From NCBI GenBank assembly GCA_964345835.1, contig CAYFSL010000020.1, forward strand, positions 1 to 15,888: a stretch of 15,888 nt of DNA, written 5' to 3'. Below, piece by piece: positions 1 to 6,559 of this stretch. The translations under genes were made by a program, and so were the position numbers. The notes under the pieces are model-generated. The model searched no databases and was not told where the DNA came from. It saw nothing but the letters and a program-made list of their open reading frames with translations. The stretch comes from JAAYEL01 sp964345835. GTDB lineage: Bacteria > Bacillota > Clostridia > Tissierellales > Peptoniphilaceae. The stretch's first letter is position 1, and the number at the start of each line of letters is the position of its first letter.

Positions 1-96
1 GGCCTAATAGTCCTTTGCTCCTATGCAACTATAGAACTTTTAGGGGTAAAGCCAGTTTATGAAATATTATTGGAAATGCAATTGAAAAAAATATAA
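1..96 (+). CDS. C-terminal end of a probable ClC-family chloride channel/antiporter (partial)
   Basis: An open frame enters from the left edge in phase with base 1 and stops at TAA 94-96, giving 31 residues. They begin with a hydrophobic stretch (GLIVLCSYATIELLG) followed by a KPVYEILLE motif. A hydrophobic last helix followed by 'PIYE.LLE' is how many bacterial ClC chloride channels or proton antiporters end, so this is probably the last transmembrane helix and short cytoplasmic tail of such a protein. No regulatory domain follows the membrane part. A hairpin 20 nt downstream could terminate it. The call rests on about 30 residues and could be another membrane protein with a similar tail. 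Confidence 0.5.
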   Translation, partial: GLIVLCSYATIELLGVKPVYEILLEMQLKKI

Positions 97-116
97 TAGG
101 TATTTACTCTTAGTGG

Positions 117-150
117 AAATTCCCCGGACTATAATCTTCTGGGGAAATTT
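117..150 (+). terminator. Stem-loop after the first gene, possible terminator
   Basis: ATTCCCC (119-125) pairs with GGGGAAAT (141-148) as six perfect pairs (TTCCCC/GGGGAA), then one mismatch and two or three A-T pairs. The loop is about 15 nt. An A/T-rich run with many T residues follows (148-160). It lies just after the putative channel gene and before the next promoter, as a rho-independent terminator would. The stem is short for its loop, so its strength is uncertain. The loop contains TATAAT at 130-135. Confidence 0.45.
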
Positions 151-162
151 ATTATTTTATTG

Positions 163-171
163 TGCTATAAT
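163..171 (+). promoter_or_regulatory. Extended -10 promoter for the yhaO-like gene
   Basis: TGCTATAAT is a perfect extended -10 (TG-n-TATAAT). No convincing -35 hexamer lies 16-18 bp upstream, where the terminator-like hairpin sits. Extended -10 promoters can work without a -35. The start would be near 178, leaving a leader of about 12 nt that carries the SD GAGGTGG (179-185), 4 nt before the ATG at 190. Confidence 0.4.
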
Positions 172-189
172 TTTTATTGAGGTGGTTAA

Positions 190-1329
190 ATGAATTCGAT
201 AAAGATAATGCATATGGCAGATGCCCATCTGGGCTTAAATTTCCCTTTTCTTGGAGCTTTATCAGACAGGAGGAGGATGGAGATTCTTGATGCCTTTGGG
301 CGCCTGTGCGACATGTGCAATCAACTTGACATAGATATATTTTTGATTGCAGGGGACTTTTTGGAAAGCTCCTGTATCGACCCTTCTTATATGGAAGAGG
401 TTAAGAGACATCTTAAGAGGGTTAAAGCAGAGGTTATATTAGTTGCTGGCAACCATGATTACCTATCTTTTGACTCATATTACCTTGACGATGATTTTCT
501 AGAAAATGTTAAGCTATTTAAAGCTGATAGCTTAGAGAAGTATACAATAGATAGGCTTAAGACAAATATTTATGGGGCATCTTTTACCGGCTACTATCAA
601 AGGGAAGGCTTTTTATCTAAACCTATAGGTGACCTTGACCAAGACTATATAAATATTTGCCTGGTCCATGGTGATTTAGGGCAAAAGGATAGCCTATATA
701 ATCCCATAAGCATGGAGGAGGTCAAAAAGAAGGGATTTGATTATCTGGCACTTGGCCACATCCACAAGACCAGTCCTATCGGTCATACCAATGGTGGTTA
801 TTATTCTTATCCAGGGTCTTTTCAATCCCTTAGCTTTGGTGACCAAGGGAAAAATTCAGTAGTCCTTGCCAATATTTCCAAAAATTCAAAGGAATTTAGT
901 TACCTAGAAATCGAGGGGCCAAGACTTATAAGCCTAGACTTTGATATAAGTGCTTATGAAACAAATTACCAGCTTGTTGAAAGCTTGAGAAAAACGCTTG
1001 ATAAAGACTTCAGCTCAAATGACTTTCCTTATCAGGAAAATTATTATAGGATTACTCTTGTAGGAAGGGCTGATAGGGATCTTTCCATAGATAAGGATAT
1101 AATCGCTAGCGGACTTCAAGACTTAAAATTCCTAGACTTGATTGACAATAGCAAGAAAGATATTAACTTAGATTTAGAGGCTAGACAAACTAACCTCTAT
1201 GGGGTATTTATTAGAAATTATTTGGATGAAAAAGAAAGGCTTGAAAAAGAGGGAAAATCAAGAGAGCTTAAGATTTTAGATAGGTCCCTGGACCTTACCC
1301 TTAAGGCCTTTGAGGGTAGAAAACTATGA
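190..1329 (+). CDS. YhaO/SbcD/Mre11-like metallophosphoesterase (DNA exonuclease family)
   Basis: This 379-residue protein has every motif of the calcineurin-like phosphoesterase domain of Mre11/SbcD nucleases: DAH (D11, H13), GD (G55-D56), GNHD (G87-D90), HGD (H160-D162) and GHIH (G189-H192). These residues hold two metal ions (usually Mn) for phosphodiester cleavage. The last 170 residues lack these motifs and fit the capping/partner-binding region. Length and pairing resemble Bacillus YhaO (about 400 residues) more than classical SbcD. The start has an SD (GAGGTGG) at good spacing. Its stop overlaps the next ATG (ATGA), so it is co-translated with the ATPase at 1326, as expected for a nuclease-ATPase complex in DNA end processing. 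The physiological substrate of YhaO-type enzymes is not well established. Confidence 0.85.
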   Translation: MNSIKIMHMADAHLGLNFPFLGALSDRRRMEILDAFGRLCDMCNQLDIDIFLIAGDFLESSCIDPSYMEEVKRHLKRVKAEVILVAGNHDYLSFDSYYLDDDFLENVKLFKADSLEKYTIDRLKTNIYGASFTGYYQREGFLSKPIGDLDQDYINICLVHGDLGQKDSLYNPISMEEVKKKGFDYLALGHIHKTSPIGHTNGGYYSYPGSFQSLSFGDQGKNSVVLANISKNSKEFSYLEIEGPRLISLDFDISAYETNYQLVESLRKTLDKDFSSNDFPYQENYYRITLVGRADRDLSIDKDIIASGLQDLKFLDLIDNSKKDINLDLEARQTNLYGVFIRNYLDEKERLEKEGKSRELKILDRSLDLTLKAFEGRKL

Positions 1330-3419
1330 TTATAAAAGAAATATATATTTCAGCCTTTGGAAAATTAAAGGACTTTAAGCTTAGTTTCCAGGAGGGGGCC
1401 AACTTAATATATGGGGAAAATGAAGCTGGCAAGTCAACTATAATGGCTTTTATTTTAATGGCTTTTTATGGGGGGAAAAGCAGGCAAAAGAGCTTAATGG
1501 ATAACCCTAGAAAAAAGTATAGGCCCTGGGATGGGGCAGACATGAGGGGGTATATAATTTTCGAAAAAGAGGGGGTTGAATACAGGCTTAATAGGACTTT
1601 TTTACAGACTAGTAGAAAGGACCTCGTTGATCTCAGGGATAATATTAGCGGAGAAAAGATCTCTTTTGATCCCGGTCTTGAGCCTGGGGACTACCTTTTT
1701 GGAATGGACATTAATTCTTTTATGTCAACTATTTTTGTAGACTCAGAAGACCTATATATTTCAAGCAAACAGGGGCTAGATGTCAATGAAAGGCTCCTAA
1801 ATATGGTCTCTAGTTCGGATGAGACAATCTCCTATAAGAAATCCAGGAAAATCCTGGAGGATAAAAAGTTCGGTTTGATTAGTAGAGACAAGAAAAGAGG
1901 GGACCTTGTAGAGCTTCAAGACAGGATAAAGTCAAAGAAAAGAGACCTTGATGAGGCAATTGACCTAGATAGACAGAGAAAAGAGGCGGATAGGAAGCTA
2001 CTAAGGTATGAGAAGGAAATTGAGCTTGAAAAAATATCAGCCGATTACAATAAAAGAGTCGCTATAAAGGAAGAGGCTCTAGCTAAGAACAAGATTAATG
2101 ATGAAAGAAAAAGACTTGAAAATGACCTAAAGCTATACAATGATAAGAGGGCTGAAATTTATTCAGAGCTTGATCAAATTCAATTAGAATTGACTAGTCG
2201 TAGGGAAGATAAGGATAGGATTGAAGAAGAGCTCTTAAAGACAAATGAGAGATTGGCAAATTACGAAAGGCAGAGAAAGGACTTGGGCGACCAGAGAAAA
2301 AGCGGTAGTTTAAAAGGTTTTTCTCTTGGGGCATTTCTACTTTTTATAGCCTTTGCCATCATATTTTTTGTCGCAATTTACCTTAGCTTGCCATCAATGT
2401 TCTTATATGTTATATCTGGAATCCTTCTTGTTCTTCTAGGGTATATGATATTTCACAAATTAAGGTCAAAGAGGCTGATATTAGAAAACCAGGAGGGCTA
2501 TGATTTAATAGACCAATCTATCAGCAATTCCTCAAGGATGATAAATAGCCTAGACTTCAGAAACGAGCAAGTTATCAAGGAAATAAATGACTTGGAATTA
2601 AGGCTTAAAGAAAAGAATTTACAGGCAAATAGCTTTGAACTTATGTATGAGGATAAGTTGAAAAGCCTTGAGAGACTAAAAGATAATAGGATCTTCCAGT
2701 CGATTGACCCAAGAATAATAGAGGCCGACAATAAGAAGACTGAAGACCTGCTTAATCAATATAAAAAAGAACAAAGGTCCTATCTCGACCAGTATGGAAG
2801 CTTTTTAGAATTAGAGGACCAGGGGACTGACAGACTCCTATCTTTGACCAAGGAGTTAGCTGAAAAACGTGGCCAGCTCATCCAAAGATTTAGGTCATAC
2901 GACAACCCTGAAAAGATAAGGGAAGATATTAGGCTTTTAGAGGAAGAGTATAGGGAAAGCTATGACTACTATGAGTCTCTAGAGCTAGCTATTGACCTTC
3001 TTGATAGGGCTTATGGACAAGTCTCTAGGGATATAGGACCCATGTTAAATGAAAAGAGTCAGGAGATATTTAAGAGACTTACAGCTGGGGCCTACGACAG
3101 TCTGAGAATTTCTAAGGACCTAGATATTAGCTTTGAAGATGGGGATCAAGGAATAGTTAAAAGTTGGCAGTATTTAAGCTCGGGTACCAGAGACCAGGCC
3201 TACTTATCTTTGAGGATTGCAATAGCTAAGGTTTTTTACGGGGGTGAGAAGGGAATCTTGTTTTTAGACGATATATTTGTAAAGTTTGATGAACAGAGGG
3301 CTAGCCTTGGGCTTAAATATATAAAAAATGAAGCGGATTTCCAGCAAATTCTTGTATTTACCTGCCACAAGAAAATATTTGACCTTGCAGAAGATTTTAA
3401 TAGGATTAGCTTAGGTTAG
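1326..3419 (+). CDS. YhaN/SbcC/Rad50-like coiled-coil ATPase with a central membrane hairpin
   Basis: This 697-residue SMC/Rad50-type ATPase is split in the usual way. The N-terminal lobe carries Walker A GENEAGKST (30-38). The C-terminal lobe carries the signature region YLSSGTRDQ (617-625), Walker B GILFLDDIFVKFDE (643-656) and an H-loop histidine in FTCHKK (681). Between them are two charged heptad-rich coiled-coil arms (about 190-325 and 385-560). Where Rad50/SbcC have a CxxC zinc hook, two hydrophobic helices appear instead (about 331-352 and 357-376). The only cysteine in the protein is in the H-loop motif, so there is no hook. It should act with the adjacent phosphoesterase, opening or holding DNA ends using ATP. 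The membrane hairpin suggests anchoring at the membrane. It is much shorter than Bacillus YhaN (over 900 residues). An SD GAGGG (1312-1316) lies inside the upstream gene. No strong terminator follows. Confidence 0.85.
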   Translation: MIIKEIYISAFGKLKDFKLSFQEGANLIYGENEAGKSTIMAFILMAFYGGKSRQKSLMDNPRKKYRPWDGADMRGYIIFEKEGVEYRLNRTFLQTSRKDLVDLRDNISGEKISFDPGLEPGDYLFGMDINSFMSTIFVDSEDLYISSKQGLDVNERLLNMVSSSDETISYKKSRKILEDKKFGLISRDKKRGDLVELQDRIKSKKRDLDEAIDLDRQRKEADRKLLRYEKEIELEKISADYNKRVAIKEEALAKNKINDERKRLENDLKLYNDKRAEIYSELDQIQLELTSRREDKDRIEEELLKTNERLANYERQRKDLGDQRKSGSLKGFSLGAFLLFIAFAIIFFVAIYLSLPSMFLYVISGILLVLLGYMIFHKLRSKRLILENQEGYDLIDQSISNSSRMINSLDFRNEQVIKEINDLELRLKEKNLQANSFELMYEDKLKSLERLKDNRIFQSIDPRIIEADNKKTEDLLNQYKKEQRSYLDQYGSFLELEDQGTDRLLSLTKELAEKRGQLIQRFRSYDNPEKIREDIRLLEEEYRESYDYYESLELAIDLLDRAYGQVSRDIGPMLNEKSQEIFKRLTAGAYDSLRISKDLDISFEDGDQGIVKSWQYLSSGTRDQAYLSLRIAIAKVFYGGEKGILFLDDIFVKFDEQRASLGLKYIKNEADFQQILVFTCHKKIFDLAEDFNRISLG

Positions 3420-3509
3420 GCCTATATCAACTTTTGATTTAAATTACATTATTGAAATAAGACATATAAAATTTATTTGTATATTAATTCAATCCATGTT
3501 GATGTTTTT

Positions 3510-3538
3510 TTGACAATGATATGTTAATGTCATATAAT
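3510..3538 (+). promoter_or_regulatory. Perfect SigA-type promoter for the dehydratase gene
   Basis: TTGACA (3510-3515), a 17-bp spacer and TATAAT (3533-3538) match the housekeeping consensus at all twelve positions with ideal spacing. A T-run lies just upstream of the -35. The start would fall near 3545, giving a leader of about 16 nt with SD AGGAG (3550-3554), 6 nt before the ATG at 3561. The gene is therefore probably transcribed separately and strongly. Confidence 0.85.
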
Positions 3539-3560
3539 TCCAATATGTTAGGAGAAAAAA

Positions 3561-5390
3561 ATGAAAATAACAAAGAATAATATTAAATACATTATTATGG
3601 ATGCCATTATTATTTTGGCTTCAATGGGTCTAGCCCTTTATCTAAGGTTTGATGGCTTTATTCCTCAGAGGTTTATTAAGGAATTTACCCACATTCTTCC
3701 GTATGTTCTAGTATTTAAGCTTTTAGTTTATTTCCTAGTTAATATTTATACCATATATTGGAAGAATGCAAGTGTTAGTGAGGCCCTATTATTAGGCTTT
3801 TCGATAACTGCTACTAGCCTTATATTTTTCATATATTTAACTGTTGTTAAATACCTTTTACCTAGGTCGGTACTTATTATTTCCGCTGTAATTGAAATAA
3901 TCTTTATGGGACTTATCAGGTATATAGAAAAATTCAGGCATGAAAAGGTTGCAGACCTAAGAGATCCGCTTTCAGACAAAAGAGTCTTAATCATCGGGGC
4001 TGGTCAATCTGGCTTAAGCATCTTAAATGAAATTAACCACCATAGTGAATTTGGAAAGGTTGTAGCCTTTGTTGACGATGATAGCTCTAAGCAAGATGTC
4101 CTAATAAAGGGGATAAAAGTCTGTGGCAAAACAAGTGACATTGAAAAGGTCGTCAGGGAAAAGAAAATCAACTCAATAATCTTTGCTATACCTACAGCTA
4201 CTCATCAGAGGAAGGCTGAAATCCTTGACTCAATAAAGCATTTGAATATCCAGGTAAAGATTGTTCCTGGAATTTACGAAATAATCGATGGAAAGGTTGA
4301 TTTTACAAAGATTAGGGACGTGAGTATAGATGACCTTTTAGGGAGAGACCAGGTCAGCCTAGACAACTCATCCCTTAAGAACATGATTATGGATAAAACC
4401 ATCCTAGTTACAGGTGGTGGTGGATCCATTGGATCGGAGCTATGTAGGCAGATAGCTAAGTATAGGCCTAAGAAATTAGTTATTCTGGATGTTTATGAGA
4501 ACAATGCCTATAGTATCCAACTTGAGCTATTGAGAAATTATCCGGACCTTGACCTTGATGTATGTATCGAAAGTATTAGGGATAGGAAGAGAATTGAGTA
4601 TATATTTTCCCACTACAGGCCAGATATCGTATTTCATGCTGCAGCCCACAAGCATGTTCCCCTTATGGAAGACAGCTATATTTCAGCAGTTAAGAACAAC
4701 GTATTTGGAACTAAAAATCTCCTTGAGATGGCAGACAAGTATAAGGTCAGTAAGTTTGTCAATATTTCAACCGACAAGGCAGTTAACCCTACAAATATCA
4801 TGGGGGCTACCAAGAGGATAATAGAGATAATGTTACAGACGATTGATAAAAAGTCTGAGACCGACTTTGTTGCTGTAAGATTTGGGAATGTCCTGGGTTC
4901 CAACGGGTCAGTAATTCCTCTATTTAAGAAGCAAATCGAGGAAGGTGGTCCGGTTACTGTAACCCACAAGGATATCATCAGGTATTTTATGACTATTCCT
5001 GAAGCCTGCCAGCTAGTCCTTCAAGCAGGTTCTATCGCAAGGGGTGGAGAAATCTTCATTCTAGACATGGGTAAGCCAGTAAAGATTTTGGATTTAGCAG
5101 AGAACCTTATAAGGTTGTCTGGTTTTGTCCCATATGAAGATATAAAGATAGAGTTTACCGGACTAAGGCCAGGGGAAAAGCTATTTGAAGAGCTTATCCT
5201 AGACCTGGACAATAGCGACAAGACCGTGTTCGACAAGATCTATATAGAAAGACCTACAAGCCATGATGAAGAAAGGCTTAAGGCCTCCCTTGAGGAGCTA
5301 GGTCAATTGTGTCAGGGGTGTGAAAAAGAGGAAATGGTTGCTGCTATTAAAAGGTTGGTACCCGAGTTTAACCACAAGGAGAACAAGTAG
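3561..5390 (+). CDS. Membrane-anchored nucleotide-sugar 4,6-dehydratase (PglF/WbpM/CapD family)
   Basis: This 609-residue protein starts with four predicted transmembrane helices (about 8-28, 46-66, 76-98, 102-120). A Rossmann domain follows with GAGQSG (146-151), then the catalytic SDR domain with the NAD-binding TGGGGSIG (284-291). The active-site region has T404-D405-K406 and M414-xxx-K418. Methionine replaces the usual SDR tyrosine, and the spacing matches the large membrane dehydratases PglF and WbpM, which convert UDP-GlcNAc to the 4-keto-6-deoxy sugar. The product usually feeds capsule, O-antigen or glycoprotein sugars such as bacillosamine or FucNAc. Position and motifs support the class; the exact substrate is inferred. 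No glycosyltransferase or flippase gene lies nearby, so it is a lone gene here. The start is fixed by an SD and an excellent promoter. Confidence 0.88.
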   Translation: MKITKNNIKYIIMDAIIILASMGLALYLRFDGFIPQRFIKEFTHILPYVLVFKLLVYFLVNIYTIYWKNASVSEALLLGFSITATSLIFFIYLTVVKYLLPRSVLIISAVIEIIFMGLIRYIEKFRHEKVADLRDPLSDKRVLIIGAGQSGLSILNEINHHSEFGKVVAFVDDDSSKQDVLIKGIKVCGKTSDIEKVVREKKINSIIFAIPTATHQRKAEILDSIKHLNIQVKIVPGIYEIIDGKVDFTKIRDVSIDDLLGRDQVSLDNSSLKNMIMDKTILVTGGGGSIGSELCRQIAKYRPKKLVILDVYENNAYSIQLELLRNYPDLDLDVCIESIRDRKRIEYIFSHYRPDIVFHAAAHKHVPLMEDSYISAVKNNVFGTKNLLEMADKYKVSKFVNISTDKAVNPTNIMGATKRIIEIMLQTIDKKSETDFVAVRFGNVLGSNGSVIPLFKKQIEEGGPVTVTHKDIIRYFMTIPEACQLVLQAGSIARGGEIFILDMGKPVKILDLAENLIRLSGFVPYEDIKIEFTGLRPGEKLFEELILDLDNSDKTVFDKIYIERPTSHDEERLKASLEELGQLCQGCEKEEMVAAIKRLVPEFNHKENK

Positions 5391-5446
5391 TAGATCTTCA
5401 GATAGGTATATTTAATAGGATTTTAATTTAATACTAATATGATTAT

Positions 5447-5521
5447 GGAATCTAAATCTTTTGAGAGCTTTAAATGTTGGAAACAAAGCAACTTTTTTGC
5501 CCTATTTACGATTTAGATTCC
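5447..5521. repeat. Perfect 12-bp inverted repeat enclosing a 51-nt loop
   Basis: GGAATCTAAATC (5447-5458) and GATTTAGATTCC (5510-5521) are exact reverse complements. The loop holds smaller pairings such as GTTG/CAAC (5476-5479 with 5489-5492). A T-rich run follows (5522-5530), then another hairpin. It starts 57 nt after the dehydratase stop. It could be a large-loop terminator for that gene, a small mobile hairpin element, or a regulatory structure. I saw no clear target-site duplication. Confidence 0.5.
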
Positions 5522-5537
5522 TTTTATTTTATAAAAG
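5521..5537. terminator. AT-rich hairpin, possible weak terminator between the dehydratase gene and pyrB
   Basis: CTTTTAT (5521-5527) pairs perfectly with ATAAAAG (5531-5537) around a 3-nt loop. It directly abuts the larger 12-bp inverted repeat, sharing one base. The stem has a single G-C pair and no long T-run follows, so alone it would be weak. Together the two structures form the only visible barrier between the dehydratase transcript and the pyr operon. Confidence 0.3.
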
Positions 5538-5597
5538 ATAGGCGACTTTCTTGAAATTTAGCCATTTAATAGGTTGAAATATTTTTATGTGCAAATG

Positions 5598-5626
5598 TTG
5601 ATAAAACTGATACATACTGGTAGAAT
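5598..5626 (+). promoter_or_regulatory. Promoter of the pyr operon (extended -10)
   Basis: TTGATA (5598-5603), a 17-bp spacer and TAGAAT (5621-5626) match the SigA consensus at 5/6 in each box. TGG directly before the -10 supplies the extended-10 TG. Transcription should start near 5633, giving a leader of about 30 nt with SD GGAGG (5654-5658), 4 nt before the pyrB ATG. Such a leader cannot hold a terminator/antiterminator pair, so control is expected at this promoter. Confidence 0.7.
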
Positions 5627-5636
5627 GTATGTAGCA
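5608..5636. promoter_or_regulatory. Operator-like dyad bracketing the pyr -10 element
   Basis: TACATAC (5611-5617) and GTATGTA (5627-5633) are perfect reverse complements. The 9 bases between them are exactly the extended -10 (TGGTAGAAT). One mismatch further out, TG (5608-5609) pairs with CA (5635-5636), so the half-sites can be read as TGATACATAC and GTATGTAGCA. A dimeric DNA-binding protein here would cover the -10 and the start point, as repressors do. No regulator gene is in the window. An RNA role is unlikely because the left arm lies upstream of the predicted start. Confidence 0.5.
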
Positions 5637-5662
5637 ATTTTTTAGGACCTGTTGGAGGACAC

Positions 5663-6559
5663 ATGAAAAAGTATGATATATTAACAATGGAACAATTTAG
5701 CGTAGAAGAGATCATGGACCTTTTACATGATGCTTTTCTCTTTTCTAATTCATATAAAGATTGGCAATTGACTGAAAGTCGATTAATAGCCAATCTTTTT
5801 TTTGAGTCCAGCACTAGGACCCACTATTCCTTTATTAGTGCGGAACACCAGCTGGGGGCAAGGGTTGTAGACTTTCAGCCTTCTACAAGCTCATTAAATA
5901 AGGGGGAAAGCCTTTATGACACCGTTAAGACCTTCCAGTCTATCGGGATGGATGCTCTGGTAATCAGGCATAGCGAAGATAGGTATTTTGACCAATTAAA
6001 AGATATAGATATTCCAATAATTAATGGGGGGGACGGGTCTGGCAACCATCCTAGCCAATCCCTCCTAGACCTTTATACAATTTACGAGGAATTTGGGACC
6101 TTTGAGGGCTTAAATCTCTTAATAGTTGGAGATATAAGGCACTCTAGAGTTGCTCATTCAAACATTTCAACTTTTCAAAGGTTGGGGGGCAGGGTCAAGA
6201 TTAGTGGACCAGAGATATGGATGGACCAAGAAGACCTTTATATGGACCTTGATGAGGGAGTTGAGTGGGCCGATATAGTAATGCTTCTTAGAATCCAGAA
6301 AGAGAGGCACCATGACGAGCTAAACCTAGGTGATAGGACCTACCTAGAAGCCTATGGGCTTACAAAAGAGAGGGAAAAGAGGATGAAGGACGGGGCTATC
6401 ATCATGCACCCTGCCCCGGTAAATAGGGGAGTAGAGATTGATGACAGCCTAGTTGAATGTCCTAGGTCTAGGATTTTTAGGCAGATGGAAGTTGGGGTTT
6501 TGGTCAGAAAGGCCATGATAAAGAAAGTGTTTGGTGAAAAATTTGAAGACGATAATTAA
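5663..6559 (+). CDS. pyrB: Aspartate carbamoyltransferase catalytic chain
   Basis: Joins carbamoyl phosphate and aspartate to give N-carbamoyl-aspartate, the first committed pyrimidine step, in the cytoplasm. The 298 residues match the Bacillus-type chain (about 300). The carbamoyl-phosphate loop is S50-T-R-T53, followed by STSSLNKGES (74-83) with the catalytic lysine K80, R102, HPSQ (129-132), the R162 region, the aspartate-binding R210/Q212 and HPAPVNRG (249-256). All expected active-site residues are present. No pyrI regulatory-chain gene is adjacent, so an unregulated trimer is expected. It is the first gene of the pyr operon, with SD GGAGG at 5654-5658. Its 3' end overlaps the start of pyrC. 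Confidence 0.96.
   Translation: MKKYDILTMEQFSVEEIMDLLHDAFLFSNSYKDWQLTESRLIANLFFESSTRTHYSFISAEHQLGARVVDFQPSTSSLNKGESLYDTVKTFQSIGMDALVIRHSEDRYFDQLKDIDIPIINGGDGSGNHPSQSLLDLYTIYEEFGTFEGLNLLIVGDIRHSRVAHSNISTFQRLGGRVKISGPEIWMDQEDLYMDLDEGVEWADIVMLLRIQKERHHDELNLGDRTYLEAYGLTKEREKRMKDGAIIMHPAPVNRGVEIDDSLVECPRSRIFRQMEVGVLVRKAMIKKVFGEKFEDDN

Noticed and set aside
3516..3537. ATATG...CATAT near-dyad in the spacer of the dehydratase promoter.
   Set aside because: Five base pairs in A/T-rich promoter DNA, with no extension; not above background.
5455..5475. GAGAG within TTTTGAGAGCTTT, reminiscent of the PyrR-binding loop (core CAGAGAGG).
   Set aside because: The core is incomplete, no anti-antiterminator stem forms around it, and it lies upstream of the best pyr promoter.
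5648..5658. CCT pairing with the AGG of the pyrB SD, as a possible translational switch like that of E. coli pyrC.
   Set aside because: Only three base pairs form, too weak to hide the ribosome-binding site.
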